A DNA stretch of 64,000 nt, from the NCBI GenBank assembly GCA_964552465.1, contig CAZKGR010000017.1, positions 1 through 64,000 of the forward strand, given 5' to 3'. The stretch's first letter is position 1. Each line of letters opens with the position of its first letter. The DNA is from BMS3BBIN04 sp964552465. GTDB taxonomy: Bacteria > Electryoneota > Electryoneia > Electryoneales > Electryoneaceae. The notes below the pieces were generated by a model. That model worked only from the letters and a program-made list of their open reading frames with translations, did no database searches and was not told the DNA's origin. Of the stretch, positions 34,972-43,927 are shown in pieces. The position numbers were made by a program, and so were the translations under genes.

Positions 34972-34985
34972 CTCACACCTCACAC
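34972..34985. repeat. CTCACAC heptamer array, right flank of the gap
   Basis: Two CTCACAC units; the copA stop codon (34980-34982) lies within them. Continues the array that begins at 34856. Confidence 0.8.
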
Positions 34986-37253
34986 CTTTACCTGTCCTAA
35001 CCTCAGCGAGTTCATCACGACGGTGATGCTTGACAGTGCCATCGCAGCCGCAGCGAATGCCGGGTGCAGATGCTGCGGCTGCGATGGCGCTGTCGGGATA
35101 AATACCAATACACCAGCCGCAACCGGTACCAGCGCGACGTTATAGAAGAACGCCCAGAACAGGTTTTGTTTGATCACAGCGACGGTCCTACGGGACAGCC
35201 GGATCGCACGTGTGACGGAACTCAGATCGTTAGACGGCAACGTGATCCCTGCACTCTCGATGGCGACATCCGACCCGCTGCCGATGGCGATACCGAGGTC
35301 GGCCCGTACCAGCGCGGGCGCGTCATTGATCCCGTCGCCGACAACTGCGACACGAGCATTTGCCTGTCCACGTAGCTCGAGGACGGCTTCTTCCTTGTCT
35401 TCTGGTTTGAGTCCAGCGCGGATCTCGTCAATTGCGACTTTTTCACCGACCGCGTCCGCAATCACCTGGTGGTCACCACTGAGCATGACTGTTCGCAAAC
35501 CGAGCGCCTTGACCTCTTTGACCGCTTTCGCGGCTTCGTCCCGCGGTGAATCCATGAAACCGAGCGCTCCGAGTATTCCTGCACGGTCAGCGACCAGACT
35601 GACTGTTTCGCCATGCGAACGCATAGTCTCAATGTTTGTGCGAACCGGATCGCTGAGATCGTCGAACCGTTCCGGCTTGCCGACACGGATGATCCGTCCA
35701 TTGTCGAGCATTGTCCGCACGCCGTAGCCCGCTTCTTCCTCAAACATCGCGCATTCGCGGAGCTGGATGTTGCGTTCCTGCGCACGTCGGACGGTAGCCT
35801 GCGCCAGCGGGTGGTTGGAATTCTTTAACGCTGATGCCGCGAAATCGAGCAGTTCACGTTCACTGATGTTACCGAATACCTGGATGTTGAGCAGGTCGGG
35901 CTGACCGTCGGTCAGGGTGCCCGTTTTGTCGAACGCCATCCACGACACTTTCGCGCCCATTTCGAGGGCTTCCGAGTCGCGGAAGATGATACCCATGCGT
36001 GCCCCGGACCCCATGCCGGTCATGACGGCTGTTGGCGTGGCAAGGCCCATCGCGCATGGGCAGGCGATTACCAGCACTGCAACCATGCGCACCAGCGCGA
36101 TCTCGAATGATCCTGCACCCAGCCACCACACGGCGAGTGTGAGTAGTGCGATCACGACAATTACCGGCACGAAGACGGCTGCCACACGGTCGGCGAGTTT
36201 CTGGATCGGTGCTTTCGAACCTTGCGCGGTTTTTACACGTTTGACAATCCGCGCGACAGCCGAATCCGATCCGGGACGCAGCACTTTCACATCGATCACA
36301 CCTCGGCTGTTGATCGTGCCGCCAAATACTTCATCCTCGGGACCGACTTCGACAGGGGTGGATTCGCCGGTCAGCAAGGAGGAGTCGATCTCAGATTCGC
36401 CGGACACGACGATACCGTCAATCGGAACGGTTTCCCCTGGTTTAACACGCACAATGTCGCCTGGGCGGATCGCGTTGAGCGGTATCTCGTGATCTTCGCC
36501 CGATTCATCGATCAGGTTCGCGGTGGGTGGGATGCGTTTCAACAGTGCTTCGATGGCCGAGCTGGCTTTGCCCTTGGCACTGATTTCGAGCCACTTGCCG
36601 ACCTTGATCAGAGTGATGATCATCGCGGCGGTCTCGAAATACAGGTGTCCGCCGCCGGAAATCATCACACCGACTGAGTAGAAATACGCCGCCGATGATC
36701 CCAGCGCGACCAGCACATCCATGTTCGATGTACCGTTACGCAGTGCGTGATACGCGCCCATGTAGAACCCGCCACCGGTGTAGAACTGGACTGGTGTCGC
36801 GAGCAGGAGCAGCAACAGCTCGTACCACCACGCGCCACCGATAGCTTCCGGAATCAGCCCCCAGCCACGTCCCATGCTCAACAGGAACAGGGGGACGGTG
36901 AAACTCAGGCCGACATTCAGGTAGCGTTTCTGCTTCTCGATCTCCTGACGCCGGGCGATGGCTTCGGCATTGCCCGGATCGTCGTCGGGATCGGGTAGGA
37001 CGAGACGGTACCCCGCCGTCTGCACCTTGTCCGCGAGTTGATCGAGGGAGATCTGCTCGGGATTGAAACGGACATGCACGCTTTCCGACGCGTAGTTCGC
37101 CGTCGCCGATTCCACGCCTTCTGTCTTGTGGGTCAACGCCCGTTCGACCGCATTCGCGCAATTGGCGCAGTACATCCCGATGACCGGGAGTTCAATCTCG
37201 GACGGTTGGTGTTTGCCATGAATGTCAGCGCTGGACCCATGTTCTTGTTGCAT
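34980..37253 (-). CDS. copA: Copper-exporting P1B-type ATPase CopA
   Basis: 757 residues. One N-terminal heavy-metal domain with GMYCANC (Cys29, Cys32). TM6 CPC at 398-400, phosphorylation site DKTGTLT (Asp442), TGES at 295-298, and VGDGINDAPAL late. TM7 FYNVALVP and TM8 MALSSITVVMNSLRL give the YN and MxxSS signature of Cu(I) exporters (P1B-1). Exports Cu+ from the cytosol. The start is ATG 37253. It is followed upstream, on the same strand, by a CopZ-like chaperone 29 bases away. Stop codon lies in a heptamer array beside the assembly gap. Confidence 0.95.
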   Translation of the reverse strand: MQQEHGSSADIHGKHQPSEIELPVIGMYCANCANAVERALTHKTEGVESATANYASESVHVRFNPEQISLDQLADKVQTAGYRLVLPDPDDDPGNAEAIARRQEIEKQKRYLNVGLSFTVPLFLLSMGRGWGLIPEAIGGAWWYELLLLLLATPVQFYTGGGFYMGAYHALRNGTSNMDVLVALGSSAAYFYSVGVMISGGGHLYFETAAMIITLIKVGKWLEISAKGKASSAIEALLKRIPPTANLIDESGEDHEIPLNAIRPGDIVRVKPGETVPIDGIVVSGESEIDSSLLTGESTPVEVGPEDEVFGGTINSRGVIDVKVLRPGSDSAVARIVKRVKTAQGSKAPIQKLADRVAAVFVPVIVVIALLTLAVWWLGAGSFEIALVRMVAVLVIACPCAMGLATPTAVMTGMGSGARMGIIFRDSEALEMGAKVSWMAFDKTGTLTDGQPDLLNIQVFGNISERELLDFAASALKNSNHPLAQATVRRAQERNIQLRECAMFEEEAGYGVRTMLDNGRIIRVGKPERFDDLSDPVRTNIETMRSHGETVSLVADRAGILGALGFMDSPRDEAAKAVKEVKALGLRTVMLSGDHQVIADAVGEKVAIDEIRAGLKPEDKEEAVLELRGQANARVAVVGDGINDAPALVRADLGIAIGSGSDVAIESAGITLPSNDLSSVTRAIRLSRRTVAVIKQNLFWAFFYNVALVPVAAGVLVFIPTAPSQPQHLHPAFAAAAMALSSITVVMNSLRLGQVKV

Positions 37254-37282
37254 GCTTTTCGGTCCGGTAGGATGAAGGCCAG

Positions 37283-37504
37283 TCAGGACTTATTCAGGGT
37301 GAAACCGTTTTTCTGCGCAGCAGCAGTGGCGGAATCAAGGTCGCACGTTACGTCGTCAAACGAGATCTCAACCTCTTGCCGTTCGAGGCTGACATCTGCT
37401 TTCGACACGCCGGTAACATCTTCCTCAAGCACTGACCGCAGCAGGTTCGCGCAGCCCGAGCATGACATGCCCTCGACTCTGAATGTCTGTTTTGCTTCTG
37501 CCAT
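37283..37504 (-). CDS. copZ: Heavy-metal-associated domain protein (CopZ-like copper chaperone)
   Basis: 73 residues, one HMA fold with GMSCSGCANLLRSVLEE (CxxC at ~15-18). Delivers Cu+ to CopA. ATG 37504 has AGGAG upstream. First gene of a two-gene copper operon with copA. No CueR/CsoR regulator is in the window. Confidence 0.88.
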   Translation of the reverse strand: MAEAKQTFRVEGMSCSGCANLLRSVLEEDVTGVSKADVSLERQEVEISFDDVTCDLDSATAAAQKNGFTLNKS

Positions 37505-37690
37505 GGGTATCTCCTGTTCCCGTGAGCGAACTCACCGGTTGGTTTTGAATCGACCGTTGTTCAAACGTACGCATGAATATCAGCGGACGCACTGGTTCTA
37601 TTCAATATGCCGATGGAACTGATTTGTTTCCTGCGGGTATTATCGTGACCACGGCATCGTGATGAACATACCACTAATACTGGAAATACC

Positions 37691-38437
37691 ATGATCAAGA
37701 TACGACGCAGCGACGAACGCGGTCATGCTAATCATGGCTGGCTGGACACGTACCACAGCTTCTCGTTCGCCAGTTACGGGGATCCGCAATGGATGCAGTT
37801 TCGCAGCCTGCGTGTGATCAACGAAGATTGGATCGATGCCGGGCAGGGCTTTGGAACGCACCCACACGACAACATGGAGATCATAACCTATGTGCTCGAG
37901 GGTGAGATCGCGCACAAGGACAGCATGGGGAACGGCTCGACACTGCCAACACATGGCGTGCAACGTATGACCGCCGGGACTGGCATTACGCACAGCGAGT
38001 TCAATCCTTCGGATACGAACCGTTTGCACCTGTTGCAGATCTGGCTGCTTCCCGCTCAACGTGATCTAAAACCGAGCTACGAAGATGGGTATGCCGATCC
38101 GGACGCGACCCGCAATCGCTTGCTGCCGCTCGTTGTCGGCGAAGGGCATGATGCGAGAGCGTCCGGTGGTGAATCAGTTGATGTTGACCTCGGCGACCAC
38201 AAGCCGTTGATGATGCACCAAGACGCGGTGTTGTATGCCAGCCGTCTTGATGCGGGCAATGAGCTGACGCATGGACTGAACGGCACCCGTAATGCATGGC
38301 TTCAGCTGATCGAGGGTGAGCTGGAAGTCAACGGTGAAGCGCTGTCTCATGGCGATGCCGTCGCGATCTCGGAAGAGGAAGCCGTCACCATCAAAGCCAG
38401 TCAGGACGCGCATTTTCTGTTGTTTGATCTGGGGTGA
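37691..38437 (+). CDS. Pirin family protein (quercetin 2,3-dioxygenase-like)
   Basis: 248 residues with two cupin domains, the YhhW/pirin length. Metal ligands in HPHDNMEIITYVLEGE (residues ~57-72) and GITHSEFN (~99-106). N-terminal IRRSDERGHANHGWLDTYHSFSFA is the family hallmark. Pirins bind iron or nickel; some degrade quercetin, others act as regulators, so the substrate is open. The start ATG 37691 is 187 bases from the divergent copper operon; no link in function is evident. Confidence 0.9.
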   Translation: MIKIRRSDERGHANHGWLDTYHSFSFASYGDPQWMQFRSLRVINEDWIDAGQGFGTHPHDNMEIITYVLEGEIAHKDSMGNGSTLPTHGVQRMTAGTGITHSEFNPSDTNRLHLLQIWLLPAQRDLKPSYEDGYADPDATRNRLLPLVVGEGHDARASGGESVDVDLGDHKPLMMHQDAVLYASRLDAGNELTHGLNGTRNAWLQLIEGELEVNGEALSHGDAVAISEEEAVTIKASQDAHFLLFDLG

Positions 38438-38449
38438 CGAGCATGTTTG

Positions 38450-39883
38450 CTACTTCACCAGCACCACCCTCTGCGTTCGTTGCCAAGAGCCAGCATGAAC
38501 GTTTAAGAGGTAGATTCCGCTTGACACTGTTGATCCATCGATTGTCACACGGTTTGGTCCGATTGTGTATTGACCAGTATGGTTCCATACGGTTCGTCCA
38601 AGTAGATCAACAAGAGCGAGTTCAACCAGTGTTGGTTTCGGTAGAGTGATGGTCGCAGTTGTGGACGTGTTGAATGGGTTTGGGTGAATGGTCATTGTTG
38701 GCGTCTTCGGCAAAACTGGTTCGACGAATTCGTCAGCATGGACGACCAAGTCGTTCTCGATCCAGACAATCTGACAGATCTGCAAATCCCAATCGAATAT
38801 CCAGGCAAGCAGGTCGGGTGCGAGGTCGCCATCAAGGTCGGCAACTCCGACTACCTGGTGTTCGACATCAATCAGGCCTTCAGGTTCAGAATATCCATAG
38901 TTCGTGCCGTAAACGACGTACATCCAGCCATCCTCTACACCCAGGAGGTCTTGTCGTCCATCCAAATTGTAGTCGGCTGCATAGTGTGCTTCGAAATCGC
39001 CTTCCATGAGAATTTGAGATTCAAATGTTCTGGCTTCAGTTTGCAGAAATGTTTGAACAGCAGACTGACCGGGAACTCTAAGTAGATCAATGCTTGCGTC
39101 GTTATCGACCCGGATCGGGACAATGACATCATGGGGAATAGTGGTCAGATTTTGCCCTGTGAACTCAAGGTTTCCATTGTTCCAGTACACATCGTATTCT
39201 GAAGTCTGATCAGGATCGACCCAGAAATAACGGCGGTTGAGTATGTCTTTCAATCCATCTCCATCCAGATCAACCCAATAAGATGAAAACCGCACATATT
39301 CCTGACCATACCAAGTGTCGAGAACGTGATTAACAAAAGTTCCGGGTTCGGTCTGCTCAGCAAGACGTACTTCCTGAACGTACTCATTCAGATCAATATC
39401 GAAATAGAATTCATGAAAGACGAAATCCATGTCATTGTCTTCATCAGGATCGTCCGGATATTTGCTGTACGGAGCTTGAGTCGGTTGTGGCATTTCGTGT
39501 TCAGAGAACTGAAATCCACCATCGTTCCGATACCAGGGAATCGTGGACCCGTGTTGACTCACTACAACATCCAAGTCACCATCAAAATCAGCATCAAGAA
39601 TCGTCAACGCGCCAGGATCATAAAGTTCATCACGATAAATGTGTTCAACAAAAAGACCATCCTGATTTTCATACGCTCGGATGTGTTGATGCCAGGTTTC
39701 ATCATGCTCCCAATAGTGCGATGATGCGATCAAGATGTCCATATCGCCGTCATTGTCCAGATCGTCGATTGCATGTACGTCAATTTCAAAAGGGACATTT
39801 TCAATGAGGTGAAGGTCTTCAGCCAATACAGCAGTAGGGATGGAAACAGCTATTAGCAAAACCAACCATCGACTGTACTTCAT
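38450..39883 (-). CDS. FG-GAP-type propeller T9SS cargo, 477 aa
   Basis: ATG 39883 with GGGGGAG upstream, opening signal peptide MKYSRWLVLLIAVSIPTAVLA; a frame from 39982 is rejected. Seven Asp-rich blades (DLDNDGDMDILIAS, DADFDGDLDVVVS, DPDEDNDMDFVF, DLDGDGLKDILN and weaker ones). T9SS type A domain with HPNPFNTST and a final lysine. Unlike the other FG-GAP proteins it goes from propeller to sorting tail with no ~110-residue spacer. Located 13 bases after the converging pirin gene. Confidence 0.85.
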   Translation of the reverse strand: MKYSRWLVLLIAVSIPTAVLAEDLHLIENVPFEIDVHAIDDLDNDGDMDILIASSHYWEHDETWHQHIRAYENQDGLFVEHIYRDELYDPGALTILDADFDGDLDVVVSQHGSTIPWYRNDGGFQFSEHEMPQPTQAPYSKYPDDPDEDNDMDFVFHEFYFDIDLNEYVQEVRLAEQTEPGTFVNHVLDTWYGQEYVRFSSYWVDLDGDGLKDILNRRYFWVDPDQTSEYDVYWNNGNLEFTGQNLTTIPHDVIVPIRVDNDASIDLLRVPGQSAVQTFLQTEARTFESQILMEGDFEAHYAADYNLDGRQDLLGVEDGWMYVVYGTNYGYSEPEGLIDVEHQVVGVADLDGDLAPDLLAWIFDWDLQICQIVWIENDLVVHADEFVEPVLPKTPTMTIHPNPFNTSTTATITLPKPTLVELALVDLLGRTVWNHTGQYTIGPNRVTIDGSTVSSGIYLLNVHAGSWQRTQRVVLVK

Positions 39884-40142
39884 CACTCCCCCAGTGTTGA
39901 ATGCGACTGCATGCAAAGTCAGTCTATTGTCTAACTGGATACAAAATCTCATAATCCATATCAGCTTATTCGTAGATCCCACATGGTTAGCGCGGCTTCG
40001 TCTCTCCAGTCAAGCATCTCTTTCGCTCGGGGCAGCTTGGAGTGTAGCTTACTGTGCTCCGGGGCTTTGTTTGCGTGGGCAAACAGGCGTACCCTGTTGA
40101 GCGAAAATCCGTTTCAATTTCTGGGAAGATCCCGTTTCCGAT

Positions 40143-41948
40143 ATGGCTACTGTAGACAACATCCGAAATTTCTGCATCATCGCGCACATCGACCACGGCA
40201 AGTCCACTCTCGCCGACCGGATGCTCGAGACGACTGCGACCATTCACATGAAGCAGATGAAGGCGCAGATCCTCGATTCGATGGAACTCGAGCAGGAACG
40301 TGGGATCACGATCAAGGCGCACGCGATCACGATGAAGCACACGGCTGAGGACGGTGTCGAGTACACGCTCAACCTCGTCGATACGCCGGGCCACGTTGAC
40401 TTCAGCTATGAGGTCAGCCGTTCGCTTGCCGCGGCGGAGGGGGCATTACTGGTTGTCGATGCAGCGCAAGGGGTGGAAGCGCAGACGCTCGCCAACCTGT
40501 ACCTCGCTATTGATGCTGGTCTCGAACTGATCCCGGTGATCAACAAGATCGACCTGCCGAGTGCCCAGGTCGAGAAGGTGACGCGTCAGCTCTGCGACCT
40601 GATCGGTTGCGCTGAAGACGAAGTGATGATGGTTTCGGCGAAGACAGGTGATGGTGTGCCGGAGCTGCTCGAACGCATCATTAAAGTAGTACCCGCCCCA
40701 CAGGGTGATCCGGACGGCAACTTCCGTGCGTTGATCTTTGACTCGTTCTATGACAATTACAAGGGCGCGGTCGCGTACATCCGGGTGATGGACGGTTCGA
40801 TCAGGACCGGCGAACAGATTTTCTTCAAGGGCACGGAGAAGGATTACCAGGTAGATGAGCTGGGGATCATGCAGCTCAAGCGTTTCCCGAAAAAACAGAT
40901 GGCAACCGGCGAGGTCGGCTTCCTGGTCACCGGCTGCAAGGACATCAAGGATACGCGTGTCGGCGATACAGTAGTCGCATACGAGAACCGCAAGAAGACC
41001 GAATCGCTTGCTGGCTACCAGGAACCGAAGCCGATGGTCTTCAGCGGGATGTTCCCGGCTGACCATGAGGATTATGTAGCCCTGCGTGACGCGCTCGACA
41101 AGCTGGCATTGAACGATGCGTCGTTGAGGTACGAGGCGGAATCATCAACCGCGCTTGGCTTTGGCTTTCGTTGCGGCTTCCTCGGTCTGTTGCACATGGA
41201 GATTGTGCAGGAACGGCTGGAACGTGAGTTCGACCTCAACCTGATCTCGACGGTGCCGAGTGTGCGTTTCAAGGTTATCGATCATAAGGGCGAGGAGAAG
41301 TGGCTCAGCAATCCTGTCGATTTTCCGGACCCAACCCTGATCGATCACATTGATGAGCCTATTGTTCGCGGCCAGGTAATCACCCCGGACGAGTATGTCG
41401 GTGCGGTGATGGCGCTGGCGCGTGATCGTCGCGGCGTGTTCGTGTCGCAAGAGTATATTGAGGCCGATCGTGTTGATCTGACATATGACTTTCCGCTTGC
41501 GGAAGTGGTGTTTGACTTTTATGACCGGCTGAAGAGCTCGACCCGTGGATACGCGAGTTTCGATTACGAGTTCAACGGTTATCAACCGGCGGAGCTGGCT
41601 CGTCTGGACATTCTGATCAACGGTGATCCGGTGGACGCGTTGTCGATGGTCGTGCATGAGGACAAGGCGTACGAGTGGGGTCGGAAGGTCGTCGATAAGC
41701 TGAAGGATTTGATCCCACGGCAGATGTTCGAGGTCGCGATCCAGGCCGCGATCAACGGCAAGATCATCGCACGCAGCACGATCAAGGCGTTGCGCAAGCA
41801 GGTGACGGCCAAGTGTTATGGTGGCGACATCAGTCGTAAGCGGAAACTGCTCGAGAAGCAGAAGGCCGGTAAGAAGCGGATGAAACAAATCGGGTCGGTG
41901 GAAGTACCACAAGAAGCCTTCCTCGCGGTGCTGAAGGTGGATAATTAA
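40143..41948 (+). CDS. lepA: Elongation factor 4 (LepA)
   Basis: 601 residues, standard. Ribosome-bound GTPase that helps back-translocation or initiation under stress. AHIDHGKST (14-22), SMELEQERGITIKAHAI (switch I), DTPGHVDFSYEV (switch II), NKIDLP, and the family-specific C-terminus with SIDLTYD-type segment, FDFYDRLKSSTRGYASFDYE and KAKCYGGDISRKRKLLEKQKAGKKRMKQ-type end. Full length, no anomaly. Start ATG 40143; divergent from the FG-GAP gene. Paired with lepB downstream, as in many bacteria. Confidence 0.97.
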   Translation: MATVDNIRNFCIIAHIDHGKSTLADRMLETTATIHMKQMKAQILDSMELEQERGITIKAHAITMKHTAEDGVEYTLNLVDTPGHVDFSYEVSRSLAAAEGALLVVDAAQGVEAQTLANLYLAIDAGLELIPVINKIDLPSAQVEKVTRQLCDLIGCAEDEVMMVSAKTGDGVPELLERIIKVVPAPQGDPDGNFRALIFDSFYDNYKGAVAYIRVMDGSIRTGEQIFFKGTEKDYQVDELGIMQLKRFPKKQMATGEVGFLVTGCKDIKDTRVGDTVVAYENRKKTESLAGYQEPKPMVFSGMFPADHEDYVALRDALDKLALNDASLRYEAESSTALGFGFRCGFLGLLHMEIVQERLEREFDLNLISTVPSVRFKVIDHKGEEKWLSNPVDFPDPTLIDHIDEPIVRGQVITPDEYVGAVMALARDRRGVFVSQEYIEADRVDLTYDFPLAEVVFDFYDRLKSSTRGYASFDYEFNGYQPAELARLDILINGDPVDALSMVVHEDKAYEWGRKVVDKLKDLIPRQMFEVAIQAAINGKIIARSTIKALRKQVTAKCYGGDISRKRKLLEKQKAGKKRMKQIGSVEVPQEAFLAVLKVDN

Positions 41949-41958
41949 GTCAGGAAAA

Positions 41959-41998
41959 GACAGTAACAGATAGAAAAAGATAGAAACAGACAGCAATA
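41959..41998. repeat. Four tandem 10-bp repeats between lepA and lepB
   Basis: Unit GAYAGNAANA repeats four times with a 10-bp period (GACAGTAACA, GATAGAAAAA, GATAGAAACA, GACAGCAATA), 10 bases after the lepA stop. Resembles the period-7 arrays at other gene ends but with a different period. Confidence 0.65.
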
Positions 41999-42033
41999 TC
42001 GTCATCCTGAACGTTCTTGTGAAGGATCTTATA

Positions 42034-42861
42034 GTGGCAAAGCAAACTGGTAGTCCTGACAACGTAGACACACATTCCACAGCGCAGGACGAAGGCAACA
42101 TCGGAATGTGGCAGAGGTACCGTAGCTGGCGGCGGGAACGGAAGCACCGTCAGATGGAACGGCGGAAGCGGATCGGACCAGTCCGTGACTGGATCGAGAC
42201 GATTGTCTCGGTCGTGCTGATTGTGTTCGTGATCCGTGTCGCGGCAGTGGAGGCGTATCGTATTCCGACAGGTTCGATGGAGAACACGTTGCTGGTTGGC
42301 GATTTCCTGCTGGTCAACAAGTTTACGTATGGAATCCGCACGCCGGATTGGCTGGGTGTGCCGTTCACACCGATCGGATTCAATGTGCCGTACACTCGTT
42401 TGCCGGGCATTCGTGACATTGAACCGGGCGATATTCTCGTCTTCCGTTATCCGATGGACCAGCGGGTGAATTATATCAAACGCTGCGTCGCGGTCGGTGG
42501 GCAGACACTCGAGATTCGAGACAAGCAGCTTTATATCGACGGTGTCGCGTCTGAGTTGCCGCCGGATGGCAAGTTTACCGATCCGTTCGTGATACCGCCT
42601 GATATGAAGATGCGGCAGATGCGTCCGGCCGGTGCGGGCAACAAGGACAATTACGGACCGGTTAATGTGCCCGAAGGTTACCTGTTCATGATGGGTGACA
42701 ACCGTGACAATTCGGCCGACAGCCGGTATTGGGGGTTCCTTGACGAGGGCCTTGTCCTAGGACGGGCGGAGATCATCTACTTCTCGTGGGACAAACTGGC
42801 GAACCCGGTAGAGTTCTGGTCGCTTGTTCGCTGGACGCGGATGTTCAGCCTGATTCGATGA
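42034..42861 (+). CDS. lepB: Signal peptidase I
   Basis: 275 residues from GTG 42034, which has AAGGAT at good spacing; a GTG at 42019 is the alternative. Cleaves Sec signal peptides on the outer face of the inner membrane. One transmembrane segment (~residues 55-72), catalytic Ser81 in YRIPTGSMENTLLVGD, catalytic Lys149 in RVNYIKRCVAVGGQ, and box E GDNRDNSADSRYWGF. The N-terminus has ~50 basic residues ahead of the membrane helix. Its 3' end overlaps the converging lipoprotein gene by 85 bases. Confidence 0.96.
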   Translation: MAKQTGSPDNVDTHSTAQDEGNIGMWQRYRSWRRERKHRQMERRKRIGPVRDWIETIVSVVLIVFVIRVAAVEAYRIPTGSMENTLLVGDFLLVNKFTYGIRTPDWLGVPFTPIGFNVPYTRLPGIRDIEPGDILVFRYPMDQRVNYIKRCVAVGGQTLEIRDKQLYIDGVASELPPDGKFTDPFVIPPDMKMRQMRPAGAGNKDNYGPVNVPEGYLFMMGDNRDNSADSRYWGFLDEGLVLGRAEIIYFSWDKLANPVEFWSLVRWTRMFSLIR

Positions 42862-43193
42862 TGTAGCCCGCGCAGGTAATAGAGGTGGAGCAGGCTGGCG
42901 TTTTCTACTTTCGATCGGAACGTATAGTTCCCAGGGTCGAGCAGCGAATAAATATATCTGCCGCCACCTGTTGCCCCGAGATAGTCGCCAGAACCCATTG
43001 TAACTCTCATCTTTACAGCCGTCCCGAAACCTGATGGTCGCATGAAATAGACAAGAGCCTTGCCATCTTGTGGTACGAGTGATTTAACAGTTGTATCCTC
43101 TTCAGTACTCATGGTACCAACAGCGGAACAGCCTGCTAGAAACGTAAGAATGCAAAGCCATCCAGCAACAATAACGATATTTTTGCTCTTCAT
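42777..43193 (-). CDS. DUF2846-like lipoprotein with aberrant C-terminus, 138 aa
   Basis: Start ATG 43193 behind GGGGGAAAGAG; lipoprotein signal with FLAGCSAVG. The core KALVYFMRPSGFG...VTMGSGDYLGATGGGRYIY...PGNYTFRSKVEN matches the DUF2846 pattern. Then the family's usual strand and Tyr-rich end is missing, and the frame instead runs 85 bases into the antisense of lepB (HLYYLRGLHHRIRLNIRVQR). Probably a 3'-truncated gene reading through to a chance stop. Lies in an AT-rich patch. Function unknown; may be a pseudogene. Confidence 0.6.
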   Translation of the reverse strand: MKSKNIVIVAGWLCILTFLAGCSAVGTMSTEEDTTVKSLVPQDGKALVYFMRPSGFGTAVKMRVTMGSGDYLGATGGGRYIYSLLDPGNYTFRSKVENASLLHLYYLRGLHHRIRLNIRVQRTSDQNSTGFASLSHEK

Positions 43194-43236
43194 CACTCTT
43201 TCCCCCATCAAACTGGTCTTGTATGAATCATCCTCG

Positions 43237-43524
43237 TCACTCATCTCGTGCAGTAGAAAACTGTATCTTTTTTACAGATTTTCTGTAAAACAACGTAACC
43301 GTCACCGCTACAATGATAGATATTACTATGTAAATCGGTCCAATAAGTGAGAATTTACTAAATGTTACCGATATTCCAACATTAAATAAATAAATTGAGA
43401 GCAGAAGAATGCATGACTGTATTATCAGTACTAAATTTGGTTTAGTAACAACTTTCATTATAATAAATATGCATATTATTATGCTAAGAATGCCAACAAC
43501 TATCTGCACAAGTGAAAAACCCAT
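43237..43524 (-). CDS. Small integral membrane protein, 95 aa
   Basis: Starts ATG 43524, with no clear Shine-Dalgarno. Three predicted membrane helices: VQIVVGILSIIICIFIIMKV, LVLIIQSCILLLSIYLF, and IYIVISIIVAVTVTLFY, with a basic end RKSVKKIQ. Markedly AT-rich and Ile-rich compared with neighbours. Ends 43 bases before the lipoprotein start, same strand, so the two may be one unit. Family not recognised. Confidence 0.5.
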   Translation of the reverse strand: MGFSLVQIVVGILSIIICIFIIMKVVTKPNLVLIIQSCILLLSIYLFNVGISVTFSKFSLIGPIYIVISIIVAVTVTLFYRKSVKKIQFSTARDE

Positions 43525-43927
43525 GGTATACCCAATATTCTATGAAAGAGAACCCTAAACTGTTTCAGAGATAAAACTTCGTAGACAAATTCGTGTGTTA
43601 CCACGTCAAGTTCGATTATTACTCCAAACAGACTTCAGATATCTGTGGTTCCTGAAACCATCGTTATTTTCGTTTCGCGGTCGAAAGCAGAAGATATGGG
43701 CGGCTGAGATCAAGATCCTTGAAATATTCCACATATTCAAGCCTCAAACCGTCCTAAAGACTCTGATAGAACCAGTCTATCAGGTTTCGATTAACAGCAA
43801 TAGTAAGCATATATTCATTTAATTTGCAAAGGGAAATCGTTACAGAATACGGTTGTACTTACAAAAGCAGCATTTTATACACTGGTACTCCGTACATTCC
43901 ATGCGCAAAACCAATCGGGGAACAGTC
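43525..43927. other. AT-rich intergenic region
   Basis: 403 bases with no supported gene; a 75-codon frame at 43595 lacks a plausible start and homology. Together with the two small genes to its left it stands out by low GC, which suggests acquired or decaying DNA. Confidence 0.45.

Noticed and set aside
41145..42101. 318-codon minus-strand frame
   Set aside because: Antisense to lepA and crossing its stop; no recognisable protein features.
43595..43822. 75-codon plus-strand frame in the AT-rich patch
   Set aside because: Weak start, no ribosome-binding site, and no recognisable domain.
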